Assembly: GCA_944548615.1 (NCBI GenBank)
Contig: OX155955.1
Span: forward strand, 18,734,843-18,798,842
DNA length: 64,000 nt
Source: Micropterix aruncella
Taxonomy: Eukaryota; Arthropoda; Insecta; Lepidoptera; Micropterigidae
Reading direction: 5' to 3'
Part shown: positions 1 to 10,460 of the stretch, piece after piece
Layout: each line of letters starts with the position of its first letter
How positions within the stretch are numbered: the stretch's first letter is position 1
Position numbers and translations under genes: made by a program
The notes under the pieces: generated by a model
What the model saw: only the letters and a program-made list of their open reading frames with translations
Told to the model about the DNA's origin: nothing
Database searches by the model: none

Positions 1-379
1 CACTCACCGACAGAGGACTTCGCGGAGTGATTCCGCTATAAAAATAAAGTCGTCGTAAAATTTTAAATTAATTTAATTTCGAGCGAGTTGTCAGCGAAGA
101 TCGAATTTTTATATAATTTAATAAATAAAATTATAAAAATAGGGGTAAAAAATCGGTTGTGTCACCCTAAGACTCAAGGCAATTGGTCAAGGACGTCATA
201 TCATTCAATTTAAAAATCGAATTGCAAGCGCGCATCGCCGTATCGAATCGAATCGCAAGCGCCATTTCGCCGATAAACATTCGAATTCGGAGCAAGCCAC
301 ACAACGCAATGAAGATTTAATTTTGAACATACGCCGCCAGATATCAAAACGCGCGACCCTGCAAATTTTTATATTTGAT
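1..379. other. AT-rich sequence, no feature seen
   Basis: No coding or repeat signature is recognised here. Its right edge runs into a family A repeat on the minus strand, whose far boundary is uncertain by tens of bases. Confidence 0.4.
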
Positions 380-870
380 TCCCATACATACATTTGTATG
401 ACAGAATTTAAATATTATTTGTGTCGCTTGTATATGAGGTATTTGAACCAAATGTGAACCGAATTTCAAGTATCTAACTGCAATATTTCGAGATTGAAGT
501 ATGACTAGCGCGACCTCTGGTGGACCGATTTCAACTATAATCTTTTCCACGTCTGAATGATACCTGAATGTTAAAAATTTTCACCTCAATCGGATGAAGC
601 TTTTGGGCGCTATCGCGGCGGAATACACACAGACACATAGACACACAGAGACACTTCAGTCTGGAAATGATCTTAATCGTCTCGGGTGTGAGAGGGGGGG
701 GGGGATTCAAAATGTATATATCCCTCTTTATCTTGAAAAATAATTTTAGCGCGTTCACAATACTTGTCGGTTAGTAGAACTCTAAAGTATGAACAAAAAA
801 TCCAAAAATTTTCACTGAAATACATCCTTTTTGCCGATAATTCTAAAATATTTGAAGCATTTATAAACAT
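380..870 (-). repeat. Interspersed repeat family A, copy A1
   Basis: Read on the minus strand, this copy shares a series of blocks with copies at 40.64-41.04, 43.89-44.80 and 55.75-56.34 kb. The order is an ACCGAC block, AAGTATTGTGAACGCG, a stretch ending in a C-rich run before GAGACGATTAAGA, a TCTGTNTGT-rich stretch, ATTCC.CC.CGATA.CGCCCAAA, ATCCGATTGAG.TGAAA, and then GAAATCGGTCCACCAGAGG. The C-rich run appears as a G run at 694-705 on the plus strand. No ORF of interest is present. It is a non-autonomous repeat of unknown class. Confidence 0.65.
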
Positions 871-1590
871 GCTCCAATTTCCTATGTGACTTGTCTATGT
901 ATCAATCTGTCGTTTTCCATTTGGCCCACTTACTTGCCTTTTTAATCAATCATGATATGATTCCTTCGTGTTATCAGAGCTCGACGTGTATCCTCATTAA
1001 CTCCCCATCCATCTTTGTTTTGACATTGAGTCACTCGGATTTTGCTACAATCGTAAACGTATCATGGTTTCCTGCTAGTAGTGACTGCTATTTCTGTTCT
1101 ATTTATCGTACTCATTTATTATTGATATTGGCAAACATTGTGGCTCTATTCGCAGTCAGTATAACATAATTGTTTAGTCGAACCAATGGATCACTCGCTC
1201 AATTTGTTTAACCATTGAATACGTCTGTTATTATCTTTTATTTTTGAAAATAATTCGACTGATCAGTCAACATGATTTACGGGTAATGGTAATCCATATC
1301 TATTATCTCATTACTAAAATACTAGGATCTAAATAGGCTGTGTCCACTTTTTGTTTATAAATATAGGTCATCTTCTCATTCTTAAAAATGATCCCCATTC
1401 TTTGTATTTTCTTTGGTGAAAAAGGATATATACGTTGGATAAGATAGATTTTCTAGATTATTAGCAAAATCTACTTGTAAGTAGGTATAATACTACGATA
1501 TGTTATTGAGTTATTGAGTTGAGAATATCATAAGCATGACACGAGAGGAAATAAAAACATTGATTTGCTACGTCCTCGAAATGAGCTTTT
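871..1590. other. No supported feature
   Basis: AT-rich sequence. A 92-codon open frame at 891-1169 has no recognisable domain and no codon bias that I can see, so it is not called. Confidence 0.4.
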
Positions 1591-1800
1591 TAGACGATGC
1601 CCGAATTATGTCGGCATTAAACTTTTTAACGGTTTGCCCACTCAATTCAAAAGCAAACAGCTCAAGAAACATCTGATTAGCGAGGAATACTATGATTTAG
1701 ATTTCATAAAGTATTATTTGTGACCTCTCATTAACATGTATGATGTTTAGACATTCGTATTATGTACCTTCTAATACCTTCTAGTACCTTCTAATAAAGC
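1591..1800 (+). pseudogene. LINE 3' end: C-terminal reverse transcriptase tail fragment
   Basis: A frame ending at the TGA at 1721-1723 reads IKLFNGLPTQFKSKQLKKHL followed by a tyrosine-rich end. This is the usual C-terminal signature of insect LINE ORF2 proteins: 'lfN.LP', then a basic 'FK..LK.hL', then 'YY'. The frame is not open upstream of about 1597, so this is a short 5'-truncated relic. After the stop there is a short AT-rich tail with three near-copies of TACCTTCTAATA (about 1765-1797) and an AATAAA (1792-1797). Clade not determined. Confidence 0.55.
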
Positions 1801-3059
1801 ATTTGTTCTAGCTAAGCACATGTCAGATACCATTTAATCGCCGTAGCTATTGGATGTAATTTTCCCTCCCATTAATTCAATCACGTTGAATCCAGACGCG
1901 ATGCGAGCCGCATCGTTCGCGTTCCTAATACATACATATCTTGACTTTCGGGTCGAGCGGGTTCGGATCGTAGTGCCTCCGTACGCCCGCAGCGGTATTT
2001 TATGATAGCCCTGTTTGGTGTCGACCTTCACGGTCAACTTAATTCCCAGATAGAGGGATGGGCAAGGGATCCTCTTGCCTACCCTCATTTGTATTACACA
2101 CGCAAACCGTGAATACCTTAATTTGAGGCGAACGCCAAATTGAAATCCGCCCAAGTATGCAGCCAGGTCAATCGGTAGCAATGCCGATAATAGCTAAGTA
2201 ATTTGAGACCCTGACGAGTATTTAGTCCAAGAGTTGACTGCAGATACCCTAACCGCGATATTGGAAATTATATGACCTGTTTACCTACTTTATGATGCAC
2301 TTCACGTCTGCTCGTACGAATTCGTCTTTCGGTTCGTGTCATCGCGCAATTATCTTAAAATGAGCTAGGTATACTTAAAAACGTCTTAATGAAACAATCA
2401 ATTTCGAAATAGGAATGACCTCTATATGTCTCAGTGTATTAATCCGTCTTGTGTTCGGATACGTGATAACCCTCTTCTGAATACACCACCGATGTCCCTT
2501 TAAACGGGTCAGTTTTACACGTGTATCACTAAATTAGCGCAATGATATCGACACACATCTATACAAACAAGAACAACGAAATAAGGGCAAATACTTTGTT
2601 ACCTACAAGTCCTATAGCCAGCTCACACCAGATAATATTTTCAGAATCCACTAAGGTCGGGTCTTCCAATTTTCTGTGATCCTCTCTCTTCTTGTGAATA
2701 ATGTTGGGAGTGCTTGCACATGCTGCTTGTTGCCTCATCCACTATGCTCAGAATGTGTATGTCCTTGTTAAGCCAACCATGCCCAGCACTAATCGCAGGT
2801 TTTTTCCTAGAAAAATGATAGAGAAACCAAGCAATATCTAGTCAGTCGGATGTTGGGTCTTTCTATAGCGCCCTTCTGCCTACACTTTGCTGTTTACGTC
2901 GTCCTTCACTTATCCTCACGTCCTTTTGCGCAAAGCCATTCACGTGTACCCCTTTGCCAGTGAAAGTTTAGGTGCAGGTTCGATTGCAATTCCCCCCGAG
3001 CCCTGTCTCGCCAATCCCTTTGCTTTCTCCTTGTCCTGAATTTCACTACGGCCTTTACT
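1801..3059. other. No supported feature
   Basis: There is a 115-codon minus-strand open frame at 1834-2181 with no recognised motif. The remaining sequence shows neither repeat borders nor domains that I can name. Confidence 0.35.
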
Positions 3060-3760
3060 GGGGAGCTAATGGGCCCTGTTGCAGTTTAGCCACTAAGACC
3101 CAGTTGTATAGGGTCGGTCAAAAGCACGGGTCAACACCCATCCAGCGGCCTCCACGCAGAAGTGAGAGCCCGGGTAGGACGCTGGCCTGCGGGCCAGTGT
3201 CCCCTAGGAGTCAACCTTCGTGCGCTCCTGGACGGTGTGCGCACGGTGCGGCGTCAGCCAATCGATTGTGCATTCCGGGGGACGTCAGCCGCGGGAGTAA
3301 TGTTTCCTATAGAGCGGGGGTGGTTGTTAACGTTATGGCAACTGCTCTTGAAACGACCATTCGGCCACCCGATCCCGGGTGAATAAGCCGGGCAAAGAAT
3401 GTAGTGGTCCGCGATAGATTCGGTAGACACCGTATTACCACTCCAAAAGGGAGAGGTCCGCGCAAACGACCTCGATCCTGTAACCAGTCGGGAGGCAGGA
3501 GGTATCCTGAAGGTTAATTCCAGACGAAGATATCCTTCCAAACTGGTTGTCAAGGGACGAGGCTGCCCGTTGGATATCTTTTCCGATGCCTCGCCGTAAG
3601 GCGTTGGCCTCTGACGGGCAGGTGGTGTAATTAGACAGTGGATTGTTTTTCGTCCCAAGTCTTTCTGCGCTCACCTTACGGAAGGCAGAAGGTATAATAG
3701 CGTTAAAACTCCCTGAGATGAGGATTTCGCCTGTTCTAGTTGACAGCTCTAGTTAGTACG
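3060..3760 (+). repeat. Interspersed repeat family B, copy B1
   Basis: GC-richer than its surroundings. It shares long colinear blocks with 9845-10460, 13795-14490 and 35735-36297 (plus strand) and 31264-31745 (minus strand). Diagnostic blocks are AGCTAATGGGCC, a GGTCGGTC..CACGGGTCAACAC stretch, GAGCGGGGGT.GTTGT, CTGCTCTTGAAACGACCATT, GGCCACCCGATCCC, CGGTAAGGCGTTGG.CTCT and GACGGGCA.GT.GTGTA. The 3' end of this copy has a decayed version of the hairpin-bearing end seen in the others. Overlapping open frames on both strands (for example 2972-3382 and 3254-3658) are not conserved between copies and are probably not coding. Class unknown. Confidence 0.7.
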
Positions 3761-4258
3761 ACCTTTACTCATAAATGTACCCCCCTTCTATAATCATCAG
3801 ACGCTTTACGAGCACATGACCTCACAATGTGTAATACCAGCTCTGTTCTGTCATAAACAACACAATTGCCGCATGGTATAGCGGCTAAGTTGCCAAGTCG
3901 CGGTTATGTATTCGCGAAGCGGGAGTCGCGGCGCCCGAAACGTGGACCTTTACGGCGTTAATCCGTGCGATTACCGCCAACTCGCCGCTTAATGTGATTG
4001 TCATGTACGCGGTCACTCCTCACACCCCTACCCACACCCCTTTTCACCCTTTTCTACCCCACTTTCGCTGTAAACAAGCCTATAGCTTTCCAATAAAGCA
4101 TTCGCCATCAATTACAAAAAGATTTCCTTTGTCGATGGATTTATTATACAGGTGAGCTGAATCAAAGACAAGAACGGACATAAAAACATAATTATAAATA
4201 AAATTAATATGGATTTTACCGCGTGAATATTCAGCGGTGTTAGTTACAGATTAATTCC
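3761..4258. other. Mostly unassigned; possible family F fragment near 4190-4245
   Basis: The stretch at about 4190-4245 resembles the outer arm of the fold-back family F (ATTATAAATA, then TTTACCGCGTGAA), but too little survives to be sure. The sequence at 3868-3990 is GC-rich with small inverted repeats around GCGGCTAAG, and I cannot assign it. Confidence 0.3.
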
Positions 4259-4290
4259 TACCATCTACTCTTTATATAGAGTAGATGGTA
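4259..4290. repeat. Short perfect inverted repeat
   Basis: Two 13-base arms, TACCATCTACTCT and its reverse complement, flank a 6-base spacer. Part of one arm (GAGTAGATGG) is repeated again directly afterwards. This is one of several such small fold-backs in the window. Confidence 0.8.
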
Positions 4291-4367
4291 GAGTAGATGG
4301 AGAGTTTCAAAACTGGCATAAAATCAAATAAGAATCGAGCGGATTTCTAATATAGCTTTGGAGCTGA

Positions 4368-4530
4368 AAGGGGGGGTTCAGAAGGGCGGGGGGTGGAGGG
4401 GGATGATGGGGTTAGGGGGAAGGGTGGGCGGGGAGAAGGAAGAAGGGGGAAGGGACATAGGGTGGTTAAGGGGCGGGTGGGGGTGGGGGTTGAGAGGGGA
4501 TGGAATGGAAGGGGTTTAGGAGGTTTAGCG
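4368..4530 (+). repeat. G-rich purine tract with quadruplex potential
   Basis: The plus strand is almost all G and A with many runs of three to seven G's (for example AAAGGGGGGG at the start and GGGTGGGGGTGGGGG-like runs in the middle). Runs of G3 or longer separated by short loops satisfy the usual G-quadruplex pattern. The open frames across it are low-complexity translations and are not called as genes. Confidence 0.75.
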
Positions 4531-6065
4531 CGCGAAGGGGGTTGTCTGCTTGCCGGGAAACTCAACCGTCAACCGACAACCGCACAACCCCACAATACGA
4601 TGCCCTTTATCCGCACGTATTACTGATTGATTTGGTGTATACTATTTATCCTTTTATCACAGCATGCTCCCAAATGGCCGCATATGTCCCACACACTTTC
4701 ATATGGTTTTGTGGCAGGGAAACCCGATAAATTCCATTCACGCCTCCGCTGATACGATTAATTTTGGGAGAAGCGTTGTTTATTCTCATAATTATTGAAT
4801 TTCTATAATGAAAGAGACATTTGCTTAGGACGCCGACCGGATAACGTCGATATCCAATCGGCGCGGCGCACCGGGGGTCGAAACTGTAATTTGAGGGACT
4901 GAGGAACCAAGTTACTTTTCCACTGTTTTCTTTATTCCGGTGGATATACCTTATTAACCTTAACCTTAACAATAACCTTTGTAATTTTTTCCTAAAATGT
5001 ATACTTTGGGAAGATTTTTTTCTATTTTTTTCGTATAACACGGATCAAAAAAACTGAATTCCTGTTTTTTTCTGATCGATCCAGCTTAAAAAACATGCTC
5101 TCCTAATACTTGTAATTAGTAACGCTTAGTAATAGGGGATAACGATTCTGTTTTTTTTTTCATGCATTGCCCATTTTACTTTTTTATTGATTAATTTCAT
5201 TATTTTTGGGTGTTTTCTAATATTGGTTATTACTCGATTATTATGCTGTATTTTAGGCTTTCCCGGGCCTCAATCGTCATTACTTATCAATGCGAACTTT
5301 TGTAACTAATTGATCTATGCTTTAACTAAATTTTTTTCAAGTTATCCATTATTTATCCTTAACGCTACAAAACTCCTTACAAACTTCTATATTCTCATTT
5401 TTTTGTTAAGATTTTGTGTGTTAATTCAGTTTTCCACCCTTTTAGTATTTGAAAAGCTTTTGGTTTAATCTATAAATTACTGAATCCCTGAATTACATCC
5501 CCTGTACTTTCCCATTGCTACTTACGTCAACGTCAACTCTGATATTTCTTGCAATGTTTGTTCTACTTGTTAACCCTAAATGTCCCTTTTATACTGCTTT
5601 AATTAACTTCGGTTGAATTCTATATCCTTTGTTCTATATGCTATACAACAAGTCTATTTTTTTTATTTATTTCCTAAGGCTTGCTATATACAGAGTTCGG
5701 CAACATAATTTCCTTATTTTAAAAGTGCAATAAAACATATTTTATGAAACAGATTTTCTTTTATAATATAGGTACATGTCTAAAGTTTTGTTTCACACAG
5801 TCTTAAAAATCACATCGGGTAGGTGAGGCCCCCCATTGTCCATACACTAAATAAGCCGATTTCTGGCGTTTGTCATGACTAGTACCAACATAGCAGCGGG
5901 TATGTTGGCAGTTTCTGCCTGGATTAAAATTAAAGAAAATAAAAAACACTGTCTTTCTGAACTATACCGTGTGGGGTAATAGAGACCAGTTCGCGGGGGA
6001 ATATCGTTGTTGTTATTTTATGAATGGCAGGTAGGTACAATGATAATTACGGCAATATAAAATAA
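4531..6065. other. No supported feature
   Basis: AT-rich sequence. A 131-codon minus-strand frame at 4646-5041 has no recognisable domain. I see no repeat borders. Confidence 0.4.
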
Positions 6066-6215
6066 ATTATAGTGGACACAATCGCTCCTGACATTCGAAG
6101 TCGTAAAATGTGCGAGCACGACAGCACATCACTTTTCGCCCTCGCACAAGATATAGAGATCGCTATCCCCGGCCACGCCTCCCTATCGATATCGATGGAT
6201 TTTCGATATTGATAT
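6066..6215 (+). repeat. Left member of an inverted repeat pair (partner 9388-9536)
   Basis: About 90 bases from ATAGTGGACACAATCGCTCC through GTCGTAAAATGTGCGAGCAC and GACAGCACATCA match the reverse complement of 9440-9536 with few differences. Similarity resumes around ATCGATATCGAT. The two copies face each other about 3.3 kb apart. They could be terminal inverted repeats of one element or two independent copies of a small repeat. Confidence 0.7.
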
Positions 6216-6482
6216 GGACGGATACATAGTAATATTTGACAGTACTTAAGTGAAAAATGAAATAACTAAAACAGGCAGGTAGGAAACCGAAGGGGTTCTC
6301 AAACTTCGGCCCATGTGTTAGGTTAGGTCGCCTGATCTTACATTGTAAGGATCCGGGTTCGATTCCCGGCTGGGTCACCATTTTCCATTGGGATAAAATT
6401 AACGGAATTGCATTGCATTCAATTCTGTCGGTCGAATGCCATAACAAGACAGACACTTACACAAATGTTACATGCACACATA

Positions 6483-8368
6483 GGGGAGACCGGGGTTGGA
6501 AGTCACATTTATTTTCTTTTGCATTTTTAGTGGCTATTTTATTCGTTTAGCAATGACATTTTTATATCAATGGATAGTGTATTTATTCTAGTTTAAAAAG
6601 AAATAACGACTTTATCTCTAACATTATTTATTCAGGAAATATTATTTTTTTTGTGAAAAAAGAAAAGTGTGACTTTTAACCCCGTATCGGGTATGGTTGT
6701 CACAGTGTCTGGGGTAGGTAGTCACATAGTAATGTAATAGGGGAATATTAAAATAAACACTTATTGAAATGAAACGAATATTTTTAATTAAGATAAAATC
6801 TTTTACGTATCTAATTGTACCCAAGAAAAAATTACTTAATTAAGGGATTAAATTCTATTTAACAAACTTAGAATTCCGGTAACAAAAATATCTTTCGACG
6901 CATTGTTTTTTGAATTGAAAATATCTAACCTAAGGAAATTATTTTTAGTCAGCCTAAAAATCAGTCTGAATATTCAGAATCACAATAGTGCATGCTTCGT
7001 GTGCCCATAACCTGCAATCCTGGCACTGAATCCAGACTTCCCTAGACTTACTAGCTGAGTATGGTGATAAGTAGACTAAGCAAAACTCTTCATCCTCTTT
7101 CTCGTCTTCGTCGCTGTCAACTGCTTTCTTTTTAATTTTCTTTCCTTTATAAAACTTTTGTCTTCTTATTCTCACTCAATACACATTTCGCTAGTTTCTT
7201 CTTCTTCGCTGTTTGTTTTTTTTCTCTTCTAAATAGGTCTTCTCCGGTGTATCTGTTAAAATTGCTGATTTACATTTTTTATCAGCTCGTTGCGACTTGC
7301 GCGGTGGAGCTTTTGGTAGAGGCTTCAAAACTTGTGGCGATACTATCAGAGAACTCCTTGATTCAAGGTTATCAAAAAAATGGTTGACATTATGTGGGTT
7401 AAAGTTGGTGGCTCTAGCCAAACTTGTGGCTTCAGGTGTTCTAATGGACAGAGAAGAGTGTCTTTACAAAAATGACGTAAACCAATCGCAGACAGCTAGT
7501 TTGTTCGATTCCCAAGACTTTGAAACTTTCAATTTATTGGAAATAGCAAGTTCGAACGCTATTTTCCGAATATCCTTGGGAGACAAACCGAAATAAATAC
7601 TTAAAGCCAGAAGTATATACATATATTTCCAATTCTTCTTCCTGTTCATCGGTAAAAATCTGTAGATTCCTTTGGTAGCCTATTTTTGTAAATGGTGTTG
7701 ATACGGCCGTGTTGCTTATCTCTTCGGTAGTAAATTTGTTACACTACCTTGTTGAAGTGCGATAATTATTTCCGAAATCCTTTGCAACACACCTTATGGA
7801 TTTACCATGGTTTTTCACTTCTCTTGCAGCACGCAACATGGTGAAACAAGCCCTGTAGTTGATTTTCTCATGTGATGTCGTGGCATTTTTATGACTAGCT
7901 CTGAAACAAACATTCATGTAGAAAAATCCCAAAGAGCCAACTAAAAAGGCAGCATACGTGCATGTGACAACCATCCCCCGTCAATCTGAGACAACCTACC
8001 CCAAACCTAGTTTTAAGAAAAAACCTCCCAAAATAAATTGAAATCAATGTTTATTTAAGAAACTATATAGCGATATTATGTAATACATATCTAACATCAT
8101 AAATAAACAGTAAGGTTTATTACTATGCAAAATTTAAGAATACTTACGAGACTGGTCACAGATGCACAAAAAAATACTTTCGCTGTGCGAAAAAAACGAA
8201 TGCACGTGTCTCCGTTACGGCATGCCAGAGCGGACTGAACTGAAGTAGGGGGGAAGGTGTTGCTCTCGCGCTCCTTCGACGCCGATTAATGAGCTTATTT
8301 GTTCGTTCAGTTTTCTATTATGACCGCTGTGACAACCAACCCGTGAGACAACCATACCCGGTCTCCCC
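6483..8368 (-). mobile_element. pogo-like DNA transposon (Tc1/mariner superfamily), internally deleted
   Basis: The element is 1,886 bp with terminal inverted repeats beginning GGGGAGACCGGG. At the right end the complement reads GGGGAGACCGGG followed by TATGGTTGTCTCAC. A TA dinucleotide flanks both ends (6481-6482 and 8369-8370), and the SINE sequence is continuous if one TA and the element are removed. TA duplication is the hallmark of the Tc1/mariner/pogo superfamily. Inside, on the minus strand, are pieces of a pogo-type transposase (separate entry). Several subterminal copies of a GGG.TGG..GTC.CA motif lie near both ends and may be transposase binding sites. Confidence 0.85.
6954..7974 (-). 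pseudogene. pogo-like transposase relic lacking the DDE core
   Basis: Reading right to left, the first piece (to 7744) ends with AAREVKNHGKSIRCVAKDFG and NNYRT, a pogo/Psq-type helix-turn-helix. Next comes a frame-broken stretch with EEELEIYV and GLSPKDIRKIAFELA, then SWESNKLAVCDWFTSFL, which fits the CENP-B-like second DNA-binding region. After [15 protein letters not shown] and [12 protein letters not shown] the reading jumps directly to [22 protein letters not shown] and a C-terminal cysteine/histidine cluster (W.QC..C..W.H..C). In this family the catalytic DDE/D domain of roughly 200 residues lies between FFDNLE and PLPKAP and is missing here, so the copy cannot encode an active transposase. 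Frameshifts and stops separate the pieces. Confidence 0.8.
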
Positions 8369-8480
8369 TACATATAAACACTTCATATTAGGGTTGGTTG
8401 TAAGAGATTGTCGTATGATAATAAACCCACCCATTGAGAAATTTCACAATAAACAGTAGAAACAAACAAACAAACAAAAC

Positions 8481-9106
8481 AAATTACTTTCTTGTATGTA
8501 ATACATTAGGATGTTCAGGGTAGTCCAAAACAACTAAATGAACTTAGCACGTAAACCATAAGAGATTCATTGCCAGTCCTGTAAATACACCCTCAATAAA
8601 CGGAGTACTCTCTGGAAGGGTTTCAAATGTTACGCCAAAGGTTAATCTCATAACGTTCCAAATGATCTTCCGCTTTAATTGCTCTAGGAGAACAAGCTCT
8701 TCAAAAACACTTATGAGTGTGTTTGATACCGTCACCACACAAAGATCGGTGTTACAAAAAACATTATAAAATTTTTAAAAATATATGAAATGCTATGTAA
8801 ATAATTTTTAGTCTATGAAACCTACTTTTTCTTTAGTTTTACAAATTTGAATACACCGTCAGAGAAGGAAATTCTTTTGTTAAGGCAAAGATATTGTGTT
8901 TGTTTGCAAAGGTACATCGTCGATAAGAATGAATCTTTCATTACTTTGCATGTAATTACATGTAAATTGACATGTACAATGTCCAAGAGCATTATTCGGA
9001 GCAGCAAAATTATTTATCAATTTGAATTTATTTTAGGTTATCAGAATCTATAGCGATTTCTAGAAGCGAAGGATTTTTTTAAAAACGGACGTAGTTTAAC
9101 CGAGTT
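8481..9106. other. No supported feature
   Basis: AT-rich sequence. Two overlapping open frames (8822-9007 minus, 8847-9053 plus) share a local near-palindrome, ATGTAATTACAT, and have no domain. A 64-codon minus frame at 8544-8738 is not recognised. Confidence 0.4.
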
Positions 9107-9163
9107 ATTGTACATAGTACTAATGTACTATTGTACATAATACTATTGTACATAGTACTAATC
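9107..9163 (+). repeat. Short tandem repeat based on TATTGTACATAGTACTAA
   Basis: Four imperfect units of TNTTGTACATANTACTA run head to tail. TGTACA and AGTACT are themselves palindromic. No gene is associated. Confidence 0.75.
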
Positions 9164-9387
9164 ACATTAGTGAAATAATTAACTATTCTTCAAGACATAT
9201 GTCCTATTAAGTATGTCCCCATTAGGGCAATAACTAATTGCTGTGTTTCGACATTTCAGATAATTTAGAATATTGCAGTGCATTAATATTTTGCAATAGG
9301 ATAGAATATCTGTTTTAATTCCGCAATTCTTTCTGGATTTGTTATTAAAGCCGGGTTTTGACGATAATAGTCGACTTTAATAGTTTA

Positions 9388-9536
9388 CTTGTATGTAATC
9401 ATCGATATAAGAATCAATCGATATCGATAGCCTGGCACCATGCGCCACATCCCTTGTAGAGCGAGAACGCTGATGTGCTGTCGTGCTCGCACATTTTACG
9501 ACTTGGAATGTCAGGAGCGATTGTGTCCACTATAGC
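9388..9536 (-). repeat. Right member of an inverted repeat pair (partner 6066-6215)
   Basis: The reverse complement of this stretch carries CTATAGTGGACACAATCGCT, GTCGTAAAATGTGCGAGCAC and GACAGCACATCA, in the same order as at 6066-6160, followed by a CTATCGATATCGAT block. See the partner entry for interpretation. Confidence 0.7.
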
Positions 9537-9844
9537 ATAGGTACTTTCAATCACATTCTTACTTATATTATTTTCTGGACTCAACGCTTTTTTAACTGTT
9601 TGTACACCTTTTCAGCTGCTCCATTTGACCCTGGATAGTAACGTGGAAACATTACAGGTTCAGTACGATTTGTTTGACAAAATGACTTAAATTGTGAGCT
9701 CGAGTATGATGACGAGTCCAATACTTACTCGACTGACAGATCAAATACAAAAAATGGTTGCTTCAATTGAGAAATAACTTCATCATCAGACGTTCCATTT
9801 TTCACCACTTTTACTTCTGACCATTTCACCGACCCATTCTGTTT
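9537..9844. other. No supported feature
   Basis: This is a short spacer between the inverted repeat and family B copy B2. Nothing was recognised. Confidence 0.4.
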
Positions 9845-10460
9845 CAGGGTCGGTCACACTCACGGGTCAACACCCATCCGATGGCCTCCACGCATGGGGT
9901 GCGAGCCTGGGTAGGACACTGGGTCAACCAGTCTCCCCTGGGAACAATCCTCTGGCGCTCCTGGACGGTCTGCGCACCGAGCGGCGCAAGCCAATCGATT
10001 GTGCTCTCCGACTAACAATCGGGGGAGTCTGGGAACTGTATTGTTTCCTATAGCGCGGGGGTAGTTGTCTACCTTACGGCGACTGCTCTTGAAATGACCA
10101 TTGGCCATCCGACCCCGGTTCAGAGTCGGGCAAAGGACGCCTTTGTCCGCGACAGATTCGGTGCACTCCGTTTCACCGCTTCGTAAGGGAGAGGACCGCG
10201 CAAGCGACCTCGAACTCGGAACCAATCGAGAGACCGGAGAAATCTGGTCACAATTGGTAGTTAGGGCGCGAGTGCCGCCCGCCAGGTAACATACCTGGCT
10301 ACTCGCGGTAAGGCGTTGGTCTCTAACGGGTTGTGGCGTAGCTAGACGTCGGATTTGTTATGTCCAAAGTCTTCTACGCTCACTGCACGGTCGATAGAAC
10401 GAACAATCGTTAAAACGTCCTGCGGTGACGGGTTCGCCCGTTGTGGTTGACAACTCAATA
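9845..10460 (+). repeat. Interspersed repeat family B, copy B2
   Basis: This is one of the best preserved copies. Blocks include CGGTCACACTCACGGGTCAA, CTCCTGGACGGTCTGCGCAC, CCAATCGATTGTGC, GCGACTGCTCTTGAAATGAC, GGGAGAGGACCGCGCAAGCG, CGCGGTAAGGCGTTGGTCTC and TAACGGGTTGTGGCGTAGCT. The 3' end carries ACGGGTTCGCCCGT, a 14-base perfect hairpin (arms ACGGG/CCCGT, loop TTCG), followed by a short tail ending near GGTTGACAACTC. A 121-codon minus-strand frame (9860-10225) is present but is not shared intact with other copies. Confidence 0.75.

Larger units (their letters stand above)
6305..8480 (+). mobile_element. tRNA-derived SINE (copy S1), split by a pogo-like insertion
   Basis: The head (6305-6482) has a pol III B-box-like GGTTCGATTCC in a tRNA-like context ending GGCTGGGTCACCA, and an A-box-like TTAGGTTAGGTCGCC. 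The body continues to GTTACATGCACACA at 6480. The matching remainder, CATATAAACACTTCATA through GAGATTGTCGTATGA and a CAAACAAACAAAC tail, starts at 8371. The second copy (43930-44210, reverse) carries these two parts joined without interruption, which proves that 6483-8368 is an insertion. It is not a functional tRNA gene, because the acceptor stem and cloverleaf do not complete. Confidence 0.85.

Noticed and set aside
2972..3674. Overlapping open frames of 74-136 codons on both strands, also at 9860-10225
   Set aside because: They lie within family B and are not conserved between copies. High GC content alone explains the lack of stops.
6305..6380. Possible tRNA gene with CCA end
   Set aside because: It has pol III box-like sequences but no complete cloverleaf, and the same unit with the same non-tRNA body occurs at 39.5 and 43.9 kb, so it is a SINE head.
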